Origin: Solimonas sp. SE-A11
GTDB lineage: Bacteria; Pseudomonadota; Gammaproteobacteria; Nevskiales; Nevskiaceae
DNA: 64,000 nucleotides
NCBI RefSeq assembly: GCF_030345715.1
Contig: NZ_JAUASX010000003.1
Span: 153,276-217,275, forward strand
Reading direction: 5' to 3'
In this document: one piece after another, positions 1-7,459 of the stretch
Position numbering within the stretch: the first letter of the stretch is position 1
Layout: every line of letters begins with the position of its first letter
Position numbers and translations under genes: made by a program
The notes under the pieces: model-generated
The model's database searches: none
What the model saw: only the letters and a program-made list of their open reading frames with translations
What the model was told of the DNA's origin: nothing

Positions 1-518
1 ACCACGATCGAGTTGCTCTCCGGCTCGATACGCAGCCAGTTGCCCGGGCGCTGCTCGGCCGACAGCACGATCTCGAAGCGGCCGTCGGCGTCCAGCTGCA
101 GGTCCTTGGCCTCGATGAAGCCGGTCTGCTCCATCAGGCCGTTGGTCTCGTAGCCACCCTTCTGCGTGCCGAAGGACAGGTAGGGTACGGTGCCGCGTTC
201 GCCGCGGATCACGTACTCGTTGCGGCCGTTGATGCGCGCGAACAGGTAGTGGTTGTCCGGGTTGTCGGCGCCGATCTTGCCGGTCTCATGCGAGGGCAGG
301 AAGAAGCCGGGGAAGTCCGGGTCGGCGAACTCCAGGTGCATCTCCAGCCCGATGCGCAGCAGGCGCGTCAGGTAGCGCCAGCCCTCGGCGCGGTCCAGCT
401 CGCTGGCGGCTGCCTCCGGGCGCAGGATCTGCTGCCCGGCGCGCTTCAAGGTGTCGCAAAATTCATCCCAGGCCTGGCCGCTGATGACCGCGCCGGCGGG
501 ATCCTGTGCTGCCGTCAT
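1..518 (-). CDS. DUF1214-type protein, N-terminal part (cut by window edge)
   Basis: The gene reads leftward and runs off the left edge, so only the first 172 residues are visible. The stretches KIGADNPDNHYLFARI and GTVPYLSFGTQKGGYE resemble the conserved N-terminal part of bacterial proteins that carry a C-terminal DUF1214 domain; that domain would lie outside the window. No signal peptide is apparent, so a cytoplasmic protein is expected. The ATG at 518 has a GAGGAG Shine-Dalgarno seven bases upstream. It is divergent from the TetR gene at 675, which suggests local control. Molecular function is unknown; relatives often sit beside lipid or steroid catabolism genes. Family assignment is from memory of sequence style. 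Confidence 0.6.
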   Translation of the reverse strand, partial: MTAAQDPAGAVISGQAWDEFCDTLKRAGQQILRPEAAASELDRAEGWRYLTRLLRIGLEMHLEFADPDFPGFFLPSHETGKIGADNPDNHYLFARINGRNEYVIRGERGTVPYLSFGTQKGGYETNGLMEQTGFIEAKDLQLDADGRFEIVLSAEQRPGNWLRIEPESNSIV

Positions 519-563
519 GGGCTGCTCCTCAGTGACGCTCAGGATTGATGGATAAGGAAAGTC

Positions 564-659
564 CCTTAATCTAGGCGTCCGCACGGGCTCCAATCCTCGT
601 CCGGGTGGAGGAGGATCGAGGTGCGATTAGCCTTAACATGCTCCCGGCCTGGATTAAGG
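564..659. promoter_or_regulatory. Divergent promoter region with CTTAATC/GATTAAG inverted repeats
   Basis: CCTTAATC at 564-571 and GATTAAGG at 652-659 are exact inverted copies, and a related GATTAGCCTTAA lies between them at about 625-636. They sit in the spacer between the DUF1214-type gene and the divergent TetR gene, the usual place for an autoregulated TetR operator. Binding is inference. Confidence 0.35.
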
Positions 660-674
660 CCATATCCTTAGATC

Positions 675-1418
675 ATGAAATCCGCCTCGGCCACCGCCCT
701 GCGCGTCCGCCCCCAGGCGGCGCGCACCCCGCAGAGCATCGCCACCCGCGCCAAGCTGGTGGCGATCGCGGAGCGCCTGTTCGCCGAGCGCGGCATCGAG
801 GGGGTGTCGCTGAGCGACATCAACAAGGCCGCCGGGCAGCGCAACAAGAACGCCACCCACTACCATTTCGGCAGCAAGCAGGGCCTGCTGCAGGCGATCC
901 TGGACAAGCACATCCATGGCGTCTCGGCGCGGCGCAACCAGTTGCTGGACGAGTTCGAGGGGCAGGGGGCGGTGGGCCTGCCGCAGGTGGTACGGGCCTT
1001 CGTCTACCCGGTGGCGGAGAAGCTGTTCGACACCGATGGCGGGCATCACTTCATCCGCTTCCAGGCCCAGCTGGTGGCCATGCTGACCCTGGACGTGCAC
1101 CAGCTGCACGCCTCGGCCCTGAAGATCGCCCCGGTGGAGCGCCTGACCTCCGCCCTGCGGGATGCCACCCCGCACCTGGCGCCGCCGCTGATGCGCCAGC
1201 GCGCCATGCTGGCCACGGTGCTGCTGTTCGACGGTCTGGCCGACCACTCCCGCATGCTGGAGCAGGCCGACCTGCCCAGCCCCCAGATCGACACCGAGCT
1301 ATTCATCCGCAACCTGGAAGACTGCATAATCGCGCTCTTCTCGGCCCCCGTATCCCCAGCGACCGCGGAGCGCCTGGCCGCCGCCAGCGCCGCCCTGCCG
1401 GGGTCCCACCTCAAGTGA
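675..1418 (+). CDS. TetR/AcrR family transcriptional regulator
   Basis: A 247-residue one-component repressor. Residues about 20-75 form the TetR helix-turn-helix, with the recognition segment around SLSDINKAAGQRNKNATHYH and the usual FGSK turn. The remaining roughly 170 residues are a variable ligand-binding and dimerisation domain, and no ligand can be read from them. It is divergent from the DUF1214-type gene across a 156-bp spacer holding CTTAATC inverted repeats, so it probably controls that gene and itself. The ATG at 675 lacks a strong ribosome-binding site. The downstream cysC starts 9 bp after its stop, so some readthrough into cysC is possible. Confidence 0.85.
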   Translation: MKSASATALRVRPQAARTPQSIATRAKLVAIAERLFAERGIEGVSLSDINKAAGQRNKNATHYHFGSKQGLLQAILDKHIHGVSARRNQLLDEFEGQGAVGLPQVVRAFVYPVAEKLFDTDGGHHFIRFQAQLVAMLTLDVHQLHASALKIAPVERLTSALRDATPHLAPPLMRQRAMLATVLLFDGLADHSRMLEQADLPSPQIDTELFIRNLEDCIIALFSAPVSPATAERLAAASAALPGSHLK

Positions 1419-1427
1419 AAGCGAAAC

Positions 1428-2048
1428 ATGACTGAACAGAAAGCGACCAACGTCCACTGGCACCACGGCCAGGTTTCCCGCGAAGACCGCAACAAGCTGC
1501 TGGGTCACAAGGGTGCCACCCTGTGGTTCACCGGCCTGTCCGGCAGCGGCAAGAGCACGGTGGCCGTGGCGCTGGAGAACGCGCTGACCGCGCGCGGCGC
1601 GCTGTGCTACCGCCTGGACGGCGACAACATCCGCCTGGGCATCAACAAGAACCTGGGCTTCTCGGCGGCCGACCGCACCGAGAACATCCGCCGCGTGGGC
1701 GAGGTGGCCAAGCTGTTCGTGGACGTGGGCGTGATCGCGCTGTCGAGCTTCATCAGCCCCTACCGCGCCGACCGCCAGCTGGCCCGCGAGACCCACGAGA
1801 AGGACAGCCTGCCATTCATCGAGGTCTTCGTCGACGTGCCGCTGGACGAGGCGGAGAAGCGCGACCCCAAGGGCCTGTACAAGAAGGCCCGTGCCGGCGA
1901 GATCAAGAATTTCACGGGCATTGACGATCCCTATGAAGCGCCGGAGAACGCGGAGATCCACCTGCGCACCGACCAGCTGACGCTGGAGCAGGAAGTCGAG
2001 GTGCTGCTGAAGGAACTGGAGAAGCGGGGCATCATCCCGGCCAAGTAA
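1428..2048 (+). CDS. cysC: Adenylylsulfate (APS) kinase CysC
   Basis: A 206-residue APS kinase, which phosphorylates adenosine 5'-phosphosulfate to PAPS for sulfate assimilation or sulfonation. The Walker A loop GLSGSGKST spans residues 36-44, DGDNIR follows at about 64-69, and the SFISPYR segment contains the conserved active-site serine region. Length matches stand-alone bacterial CysC of about 200 residues. It lacks its usual partners: no cysD/cysN/cysH lies in the window. It could supply PAPS for a sulfotransferase elsewhere. An intrinsic terminator follows directly at 2068-2093. Confidence 0.95.
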   Translation: MTEQKATNVHWHHGQVSREDRNKLLGHKGATLWFTGLSGSGKSTVAVALENALTARGALCYRLDGDNIRLGINKNLGFSAADRTENIRRVGEVAKLFVDVGVIALSSFISPYRADRQLARETHEKDSLPFIEVFVDVPLDEAEKRDPKGLYKKARAGEIKNFTGIDDPYEAPENAEIHLRTDQLTLEQEVEVLLKELEKRGIIPAK

Positions 2049-2067
2049 GCTGAATGCGTTGAAGAGA

Positions 2068-2093
2068 AAGCCCCGTGACTGCGGGGCTTTTTT
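2068..2093 (+). terminator. Rho-independent terminator after cysC
   Basis: AAAGCCCC and GGGGCTTT flank a short GTGACTGC loop and are followed by a T run. It lies 20 bp after the cysC stop. Confidence 0.9.
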
Positions 2094-2244
2094 GTTTCCG
2101 CTCTGATCGCACGGTAGTTGCAGAAAGCGGGATGCGCTTCACTTCGCCTGGAGGCGCCTACTTCTGGTCCCGCCCTTGTCTCTGCGGAATTCTTGATGAG
2201 CGCGAGCGAATGCTTTTGATGTACCGGGTTCCCTTCCAGTAGCG

Positions 2245-2438
2245 CCTGCCTGGGGGCCGAGTGCAGGGTCGAGCCGGACAGGATGTCCGGCCGAGGGGCC
2301 TCAGGCCATGGATGGCCTGTGGGCCCGACCCGTCGCACTCGTCCACCAGGCAGGTTGCCCCGCTTCAGCGGGGCCGCGGATGGCAGGGTACGTTTTCTTT
2401 TGGGTACTTTTCTTTGTCGTACAACAAAGAAAAGTACC
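2245..2438. repeat. Structured intergenic repeat: branched stem-loop plus 15-bp hairpin
   Basis: Nested complementary arms are visible. The outer pair CCTGCCTGG/CCAGGCAGG is at 2245-2253 and 2346-2354, then GAGTGC/GCACTC (2259-2264, 2335-2340), then GGGTCG/CGACCC (2266-2271, 2326-2331). Inside these are two hairpins: CCGGAC/GTCCGG (2274-2290) and GGCCAT/ATGGCC (2304-2317). This predicts a Y-shaped fold. About 50 bp further on, GGTACTTTTCTTTGT (2403-2417) pairs perfectly with its complement at 2424-2438. Similar GTACTTTTCTTTGT hairpins occur in other gammaproteobacteria as far as I recall. No gene is supported in 2094-2580. Confidence 0.7.
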
Positions 2439-2519
2439 TCGCCCTTAGGCGAAATAAACCTCCAAAGAACCACCTCTCCTGACCGGCGTAGTCGCCGGCA
2501 CCACCGGCAAGCTGCAGGT

Positions 2520-2570
2520 CGTGCCTCGATACACCGCTACGCGGCACTCGGCATGAACGGTTCGGTTAGG
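2520..2570 (-). repeat. Dispersed repeat, copy 1 (CCGAACCGTTCATGCCGAG type)
   Basis: On the minus strand this reads CCGAACCGTTCATGCCGAGT, then a variable GC-rich centre, then GTATCGAGGCACG. The same two ends recur on the plus strand at 18104-18164 with a different centre. Confidence 0.7.
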
Positions 2571-2582
2571 TAAGTCGAAGAC

Positions 2583-2610
2583 AACAAGGCCGCCCGAAGG
2601 CGGCCTTGTT
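2583..2610 (-). terminator. Terminator hairpin after the SDR gene
   Basis: AACAAGGCCGCC (2583-2594) pairs perfectly with GGCGGCCTTGTT (2599-2610) around a 4-base loop. It lies 15 bp beyond the stop of the leftward SDR gene and continues into a T-rich tail on the minus strand. Confidence 0.75.
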
Positions 2611-2625
2611 CATGCAGCGCGCAGC

Positions 2626-3399
2626 TCAGATCCCAAACCCGCCCGACACATTGATCTTCTGCCCCGTCACGTAGCTGGCGGTGGCCAGGTACACGGCGGC
2701 GCGGCCGATGTCCTCGGGCTTGCCCCAGCGCTTGAGGCACAGCAGCTTCTGGGTTTCGTCGATCCACTTCTGGTCGAACACGCCGCGCTTGAGCAGTTCC
2801 AGGAACATGCCGGCTTCGATCACGCCCACCAGCACCGAGTTGGCGCGGATATTGTTCTTGCCTTCCTCCTTGGCGATGCCGGTGATCAGCGCCTCGTTGG
2901 CCGCTTTCGGGGCCACCGAGAGGCCGTCCTTGGCGGGCCACCAGGCGTGGCCGGCAGAGCCCAAGTGAACGTAGGAGCCGCCGCCACTGGTGCGCAGGTG
3001 CTCCACGGTGGCCTTGAAGGCGTTGAAGAAGCCGTGGGCTTCGATGTTGATCGACTTCTGCCACAGCTCCAGCGACGTGTCGGCCAGGTGGACCTGCTCC
3101 ACGACCGGGCCGGCGGCCCAGACCACGGTGTGGATGCGGCCGTGCTCCTTGATCGCGGCGGCCACGGCGGCCTCGATCTGCTTGGGGTCGGTCACGTCGG
3201 CAGCGTGGATGCTGCACTTGCGGCCCATGGCCCCGATCTCGCCCGCCACGCGCTCGGCGACTTCCTTCTTCGCGCGGTAGACCACCGCCACGTCGGAGCC
3301 GGAGGCGGCAAAGGTGGTGGCCACGCCCTGGCCGATGCCGCCGCTCCCGCCGAACACCAGCGTCGCGCCCTTGGGGAAATCGTTGTTCTGCATGGCCAT
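2626..3399 (-). CDS. SDR-family oxidoreductase-like protein lacking the catalytic Tyr
   Basis: A 257-residue classical-length short-chain dehydrogenase/reductase. The cofactor loop GGSGGIG is at residues 17-23, an AAG motif is at about 95-97, the conserved Ser is at 148 and the conserved Lys at 165. The position that should be the catalytic Tyr of Y-x-x-x-K is Ser161 (TCG, 2917-2919): the local sequence is SVAPK. The C-terminal VTGQKINVSGGFGI is typical of the family. Either another residue replaces Tyr or the protein is not a normal dehydrogenase. The ATG at 3399 has AAGGA upstream; Met3 is an alternative. It is monocistronic, divergent from the DUF1302 gene, and followed by a hairpin terminator. 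Confidence 0.85.
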   Translation of the reverse strand: MAMQNNDFPKGATLVFGGSGGIGQGVATTFAASGSDVAVVYRAKKEVAERVAGEIGAMGRKCSIHAADVTDPKQIEAAVAAAIKEHGRIHTVVWAAGPVVEQVHLADTSLELWQKSINIEAHGFFNAFKATVEHLRTSGGGSYVHLGSAGHAWWPAKDGLSVAPKAANEALITGIAKEEGKNNIRANSVLVGVIEAGMFLELLKRGVFDQKWIDETQKLLCLKRWGKPEDIGRAAVYLATASYVTGQKINVSGGFGI

Positions 3400-3590
3400 C
3401 CTTGAATGAAAGAGGGGGAGTGGGGCGCAGTATTCGGGCGCGGCCCCGGGGAATCCTCACCCTTTGGGATGAACTGCGGGGCATCGCAGTGCAGCAAAAA
3501 ACAGTACGCAGTTTGAGGGAGGAGGCTATCCGGGGGGCTTCCTAAGCTGGGCGGGCTGCAAACACTAGAACGATCAGCGGAGGAGAACCC

Positions 3591-5528
3591 ATGTTCCGTC
3601 GCAACCCATGGCCGTTTGCGTCCCGCGGCCTGCTGGCCGCCTGTGTCCTGGTACCGGTACTCGCCAGCAGCCCCGCAAAGGCAGGGGAGTTCGAGCTGGT
3701 CGGGCTCGATGGTGATTGGCAGATGCAGCTGGGCTATGCGGCGGCGATGCGCCTGCACGATGCCGATGACCGCATCATCAATGCGCCGGGGTCGCCGGAC
3801 ATTCCGGTGCCCGAGACGCTGAAGATTCCCGAGTCCGCGAACTACGACGATGGCGATCGCAACTTCGACAAGGGAGCCCTGTTCAACAACCGTCTCAGCG
3901 TGCTGGGCGAGATCGGGCTGACACACGAGGACTACGGCATCCGGGTCCGCGCCGACGCGTTCTACGACGACGTCTACCGCCGCCGTAACGACAACCGGCA
4001 GTCGGCCACGCTGAGCCAGACCACGGGCAACATCAACTATCCGCACCAGGGCCCGGTGAACCGCTTCACCGACGCGGCGGAGTACTACGACGGCGCGCGT
4101 GCGCGGCTGCTGGATGCTTATGTCTACGGCACCTGGTACCTGGGCGACGAGGCGGCGCTGAACCTGCGTGTGGGGCGCCACATCGCGGCCTGGGGCGAAA
4201 GCCTGTTCTTCTCCGGCATCGCGCTGGCGCAGTCGCCGGCCGATGCCACCAAGGCCAACGTGCCGGGGGCGGACGTCAAGAGCATCCTGCTGCCGGTCAA
4301 CCAGGTGTCGATGCAACTGGCGCTGACGCCGGAGCTGACCCTGCTGGGCCAGTACAAGCTGGAGTACAAGTCCACCGAGTTGAACCCGGTGGGCGAGTAC
4401 TTCTCGGTGGCCGACGTTGTGGGGCCGGGCGCACAGTTCACCTACGGCCTGGAGAACCCGCTGTACCTGCCGAACCTGGGCGATGTGAACCTGCTATCGA
4501 GCGACTTGGGCGAGTACCTGCAACTGGTCGCCGACTTCGCCGGCCTGCCGCCGAACCAGGCGCTGACCTTCCTCAGCAACACCCTGGCGGCGCTGGACCC
4601 CTTCCTGCCGGACCTGCCGCTGCCGGTGGCCAGCATCCCGATGCCGGGTCAGCCCAAGTACATCAATGTGCTGTACAACGGCGAGAAGAAGCCCAGCGAC
4701 CATGGCCAGTACGGCGTCGGCGTGAAATACCAACTGACGCCGAACACCGGTGTGGGCCTGTACCACCTGCGCTACCACAGCACCACGCCGGCACCGGTGC
4801 AGACCTACGGCTCCGCGCCGCTGCTGGTGCTGCCCAACGGCACGCCGCTGCTGGCTACCGGCTACCTGGGCCTGCAGGTGCCGGTGACCTACCAGCCTAA
4901 CTATTTCGACGGCATCCACATGACGGCGCTGAGCTTCTCCACGGCGCTGTTCGGCGCCAACGTGGCCGGCGAGGTGATCTATCGTGACGGTGCCGACGTC
5001 CTGGTGGACCTCAGTAGTGGCCTGCTCGGCCCGGTGCCTTCGCCGACGCGCGCCAAGATCATCCAGGGCCTGCTGTCGGCGATCTACTCCTTCGGGCCTC
5101 AGAACCTGGGTGGGCTGCCGCTGTGGGACACGCTGTCGGTGGTGGGTGAAACCGGCTACGTGCATGTGCAGGAGGTCGATCCGGTCTGCAATCCCTACGA
5201 GTGCAATACCAAGCTGCACAACTCGACCGACTCCTCGGCCATCTCGCTGCTGTTCATCTTCGATCGCAAGAACGTGCTGCGCGGCTGGGACCTCACCGTG
5301 CCGGTCTATGCCGCGCGCATGCTGGAGGGCCAGTCCTCGCTGACGGCCGCCTTCGGTCCCCTGGCCGGCATCCAGGACAAGCGCCTCAGCGTCGGCGTCA
5401 ACATGACCTACCTGCAGCAGTTCACGCTGGGTGTCACCTGGGCCGGTTATTTCGGCACTCCGCACTTTGCCAAGAACCCTTATGCCGACCGTGATTTCGT
5501 CGGCGTCTCCGCCAAGTACAGTTTCTGA
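3591..5528 (+). CDS. DUF1302 family outer-membrane-type protein (paralogue A)
   Basis: A 645-residue exported protein. The signal peptide ends at AKA/GEF (about residue 31). It is rich in alternating aromatic residues, contains the family-typical GRHIAAWGESLFF segment, and ends in a phenylalanine (KYSF), as expected of an outer-membrane beta-barrel. The DUF1302 family is often found with DUF1329 proteins beside genes for hydrophobic-substrate catabolism; a role in uptake or surface access of that substrate is inference. The start has a GGAGGAG ribosome-binding site. A close paralogue of nearly identical length lies at 22936-24876. The PQQ dehydrogenase gene follows after 6 bp, so the two are probably co-transcribed. 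Confidence 0.85.
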   Translation: MFRRNPWPFASRGLLAACVLVPVLASSPAKAGEFELVGLDGDWQMQLGYAAAMRLHDADDRIINAPGSPDIPVPETLKIPESANYDDGDRNFDKGALFNNRLSVLGEIGLTHEDYGIRVRADAFYDDVYRRRNDNRQSATLSQTTGNINYPHQGPVNRFTDAAEYYDGARARLLDAYVYGTWYLGDEAALNLRVGRHIAAWGESLFFSGIALAQSPADATKANVPGADVKSILLPVNQVSMQLALTPELTLLGQYKLEYKSTELNPVGEYFSVADVVGPGAQFTYGLENPLYLPNLGDVNLLSSDLGEYLQLVADFAGLPPNQALTFLSNTLAALDPFLPDLPLPVASIPMPGQPKYINVLYNGEKKPSDHGQYGVGVKYQLTPNTGVGLYHLRYHSTTPAPVQTYGSAPLLVLPNGTPLLATGYLGLQVPVTYQPNYFDGIHMTALSFSTALFGANVAGEVIYRDGADVLVDLSSGLLGPVPSPTRAKIIQGLLSAIYSFGPQNLGGLPLWDTLSVVGETGYVHVQEVDPVCNPYECNTKLHNSTDSSAISLLFIFDRKNVLRGWDLTVPVYAARMLEGQSSLTAAFGPLAGIQDKRLSVGVNMTYLQQFTLGVTWAGYFGTPHFAKNPYADRDFVGVSAKYSF

Positions 5529-5534
5529 ACCTCG

Positions 5535-7454
5535 ATGAATTTCCGCGCTGTCCTGCTGTTCCTGCTGCCCCTGTCCGCGCTCGCGGCGGACCCGCCCAGC
5601 CAGTGGTCCTACGTCGGCGGCGATGCCGGTGGCCAGCGCTGGTCGCCACTGGCGGATATCCGCAAGGACAATGTGCAGAAGCTGAAGCCGGCCTGGACCT
5701 TCCATCACGGCGACTTCTCGCAGGGGAACGAGCAGCACGGCGCCACCGCCTTCCAGGCCACGCCCCTGCTGGTGGATGGCACGCTGTACTTCTGCACGCC
5801 CTACAACCGCGTTATCGCGCTGGATGCCGCCAGCGGGCGCCAGAAATGGCGCTTCGACCCCAAGGTGAAGCTTGACGGCGTCTATGCGCCGACCTGCCGC
5901 GGCGTGGCCTGGTGGCGTGACGCGCAGCGGAAACCCGGCGCCGCCTGTGCAGAGCGCATCTACACCGGCACGGTCGATGCGCGCCTGATCGCGGTGGACG
6001 CGCGTACGGGCCGGCGCTGCGAGGACTTTGGCTACAAGGGCGAGGTCAACCTGCTGCAGGGCCTGGGCAAGGTCGGGGTGGCTGAGTACTACATGACCTC
6101 GCCGCCTCAGGTGATCCGTGACCGCGTCGTCACTGGTGCCTTCGTCAAGGACGGCCAGCGCATCACTGCGCCCAGCGGCGCCCTGCGCGCCTTCAATGCG
6201 CGCACGGGCGAACTGAAGTGGGTCTGGGACCCGGTGCCCCCTGGCATGAAGGCCGTCACGGCGGAGCAGGTGAAGCAGGGCGCCACGCTGACCCCCGGCA
6301 CGCCCAACGTCTGGGCGATGATGTCGGCCGACGTCGAGCATGGCTTGGTCTTCGCACCCACCGGTAACGCGGCGCCGGACCACTACGGCGGAGCCGAGCG
6401 CCATGGCCTGGATTACTTTGCGTCGTCCATCGTCGCCCTGGATGCCGATACCGGCGCGCTGCGCTGGCGCTTCCAGACGGTGCATCACGACATCTGGGAC
6501 TACGACGTCGCGGCCCAGCCGGTGTTGTTCACCGCGCGCATCGGCGGCAAGCCGGTGCCGGCCCTGGTGGCGGCGACCAAGCTCGGCTTCGTCTTCGTGC
6601 TGAACCGGCTCACGGGCGAGCCGCTGCTCCCGGTGGAGGAGCGCAAGGTTCCGCAGTCGACGCTGCCGGGGGAGAAGACCTCGTCGACGCAGCCGTTCCC
6701 GACCCGGCCCGCGCCGCTGCACCCGCTGAAACTCACGCGAGACGACATGTGGGGCCTGACGTTCTGGGACAAGGGCAAGTGCCAGGCAGCCTTCGATGCG
6801 CTGGACTACCAGGGCGTGTTCACGCCGCCGTCGCTGAAGGGCTCGCTGCAGTACCCGGGCCTGGGCGGCGGCATCAACTGGGGCTCGGTGTCGCTGGACC
6901 CGGTGCGCAACCGCCTGCTGGTCAACCTGCAGGCCGCGCCGTTCAGGATCCAGGCCGTGCCGCGCAAGGACTACCACGGCACCACCGGCGCCACCGACCT
7001 GGTCGGCATGCATCCGCAGGAGGGCACGCCCTACGTCACCGTGCGCGCGCCCTTCCTGTCGCCGCTGAAGACGCCCTGCATCGCGCCGCCCTGGGGCCGG
7101 CTGGTGGCCATCGACCTGGACAGCGGCGACAAGCTCTGGGATCGCCCCCTGGGCAACCTGCACGGCATGGCGCCCTTCGGTGATCGCTGGGAGGTGGGCA
7201 CGCCCAATTCCGGTGGTTCCCTGCAGACCGCCGGCGGCGTGGCCTTCATCGCCGCCGCCATGGACCAGTACCTGCGCGCCTTCGACATGGACAGCGGCAA
7301 TGAACTCTGGCGCCACGAACTGCCCTTTGCCGCGCATGCCACGCCGATGACCTACCGGGCCGGCGGCAGGCAATATCTGGTGATCGGTGCCGGTGGGCAC
7401 GGGGCGCTGGGCACCAAGACCGGCGACGCGATCGTCGCCTTCACCCTGCAATAG
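5535..7454 (+). CDS. PQQ-dependent (quinoprotein) dehydrogenase, periplasmic
   Basis: A 639-residue exported quinoprotein. A signal peptide ends at about ALA/ADP (residue 17-18). The mature part has repeated beta-propeller motifs such as LDAASGRQKWRF and VDARTGRRC, and the HHDIWDYD signature at residues 317-324 typical of membrane glucose dehydrogenase-type PQQ enzymes. It lacks the N-terminal membrane helices of Gcd and has no cytochrome c CxxCH domain, so electrons must leave through a separate carrier. The substrate is probably a secondary or cyclic alcohol, by context. It sits 6 bp after a DUF1302 gene and just before a KstD-like flavoprotein, which suggests sequential oxidation of one hydrophobic substrate. 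Confidence 0.85.
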   Translation: MNFRAVLLFLLPLSALAADPPSQWSYVGGDAGGQRWSPLADIRKDNVQKLKPAWTFHHGDFSQGNEQHGATAFQATPLLVDGTLYFCTPYNRVIALDAASGRQKWRFDPKVKLDGVYAPTCRGVAWWRDAQRKPGAACAERIYTGTVDARLIAVDARTGRRCEDFGYKGEVNLLQGLGKVGVAEYYMTSPPQVIRDRVVTGAFVKDGQRITAPSGALRAFNARTGELKWVWDPVPPGMKAVTAEQVKQGATLTPGTPNVWAMMSADVEHGLVFAPTGNAAPDHYGGAERHGLDYFASSIVALDADTGALRWRFQTVHHDIWDYDVAAQPVLFTARIGGKPVPALVAATKLGFVFVLNRLTGEPLLPVEERKVPQSTLPGEKTSSTQPFPTRPAPLHPLKLTRDDMWGLTFWDKGKCQAAFDALDYQGVFTPPSLKGSLQYPGLGGGINWGSVSLDPVRNRLLVNLQAAPFRIQAVPRKDYHGTTGATDLVGMHPQEGTPYVTVRAPFLSPLKTPCIAPPWGRLVAIDLDSGDKLWDRPLGNLHGMAPFGDRWEVGTPNSGGSLQTAGGVAFIAAAMDQYLRAFDMDSGNELWRHELPFAAHATPMTYRAGGRQYLVIGAGGHGALGTKTGDAIVAFTLQ

Positions 7455-7459
7455 CGCTT

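Noticed and set aside
605-1435. A 276-codon plus-strand frame over the TetR gene
   Set aside because: It is Pro/Arg/Gly-rich and out of frame with the recognisable TetR helix-turn-helix.
4494-7451. A 985-codon open frame on the minus strand
   Set aside because: It is antisense to the DUF1302 and PQQ dehydrogenase genes, His/Gly/Arg/Gln-rich and without domains. It is a GC-driven shadow of strongly coding plus-strand genes.
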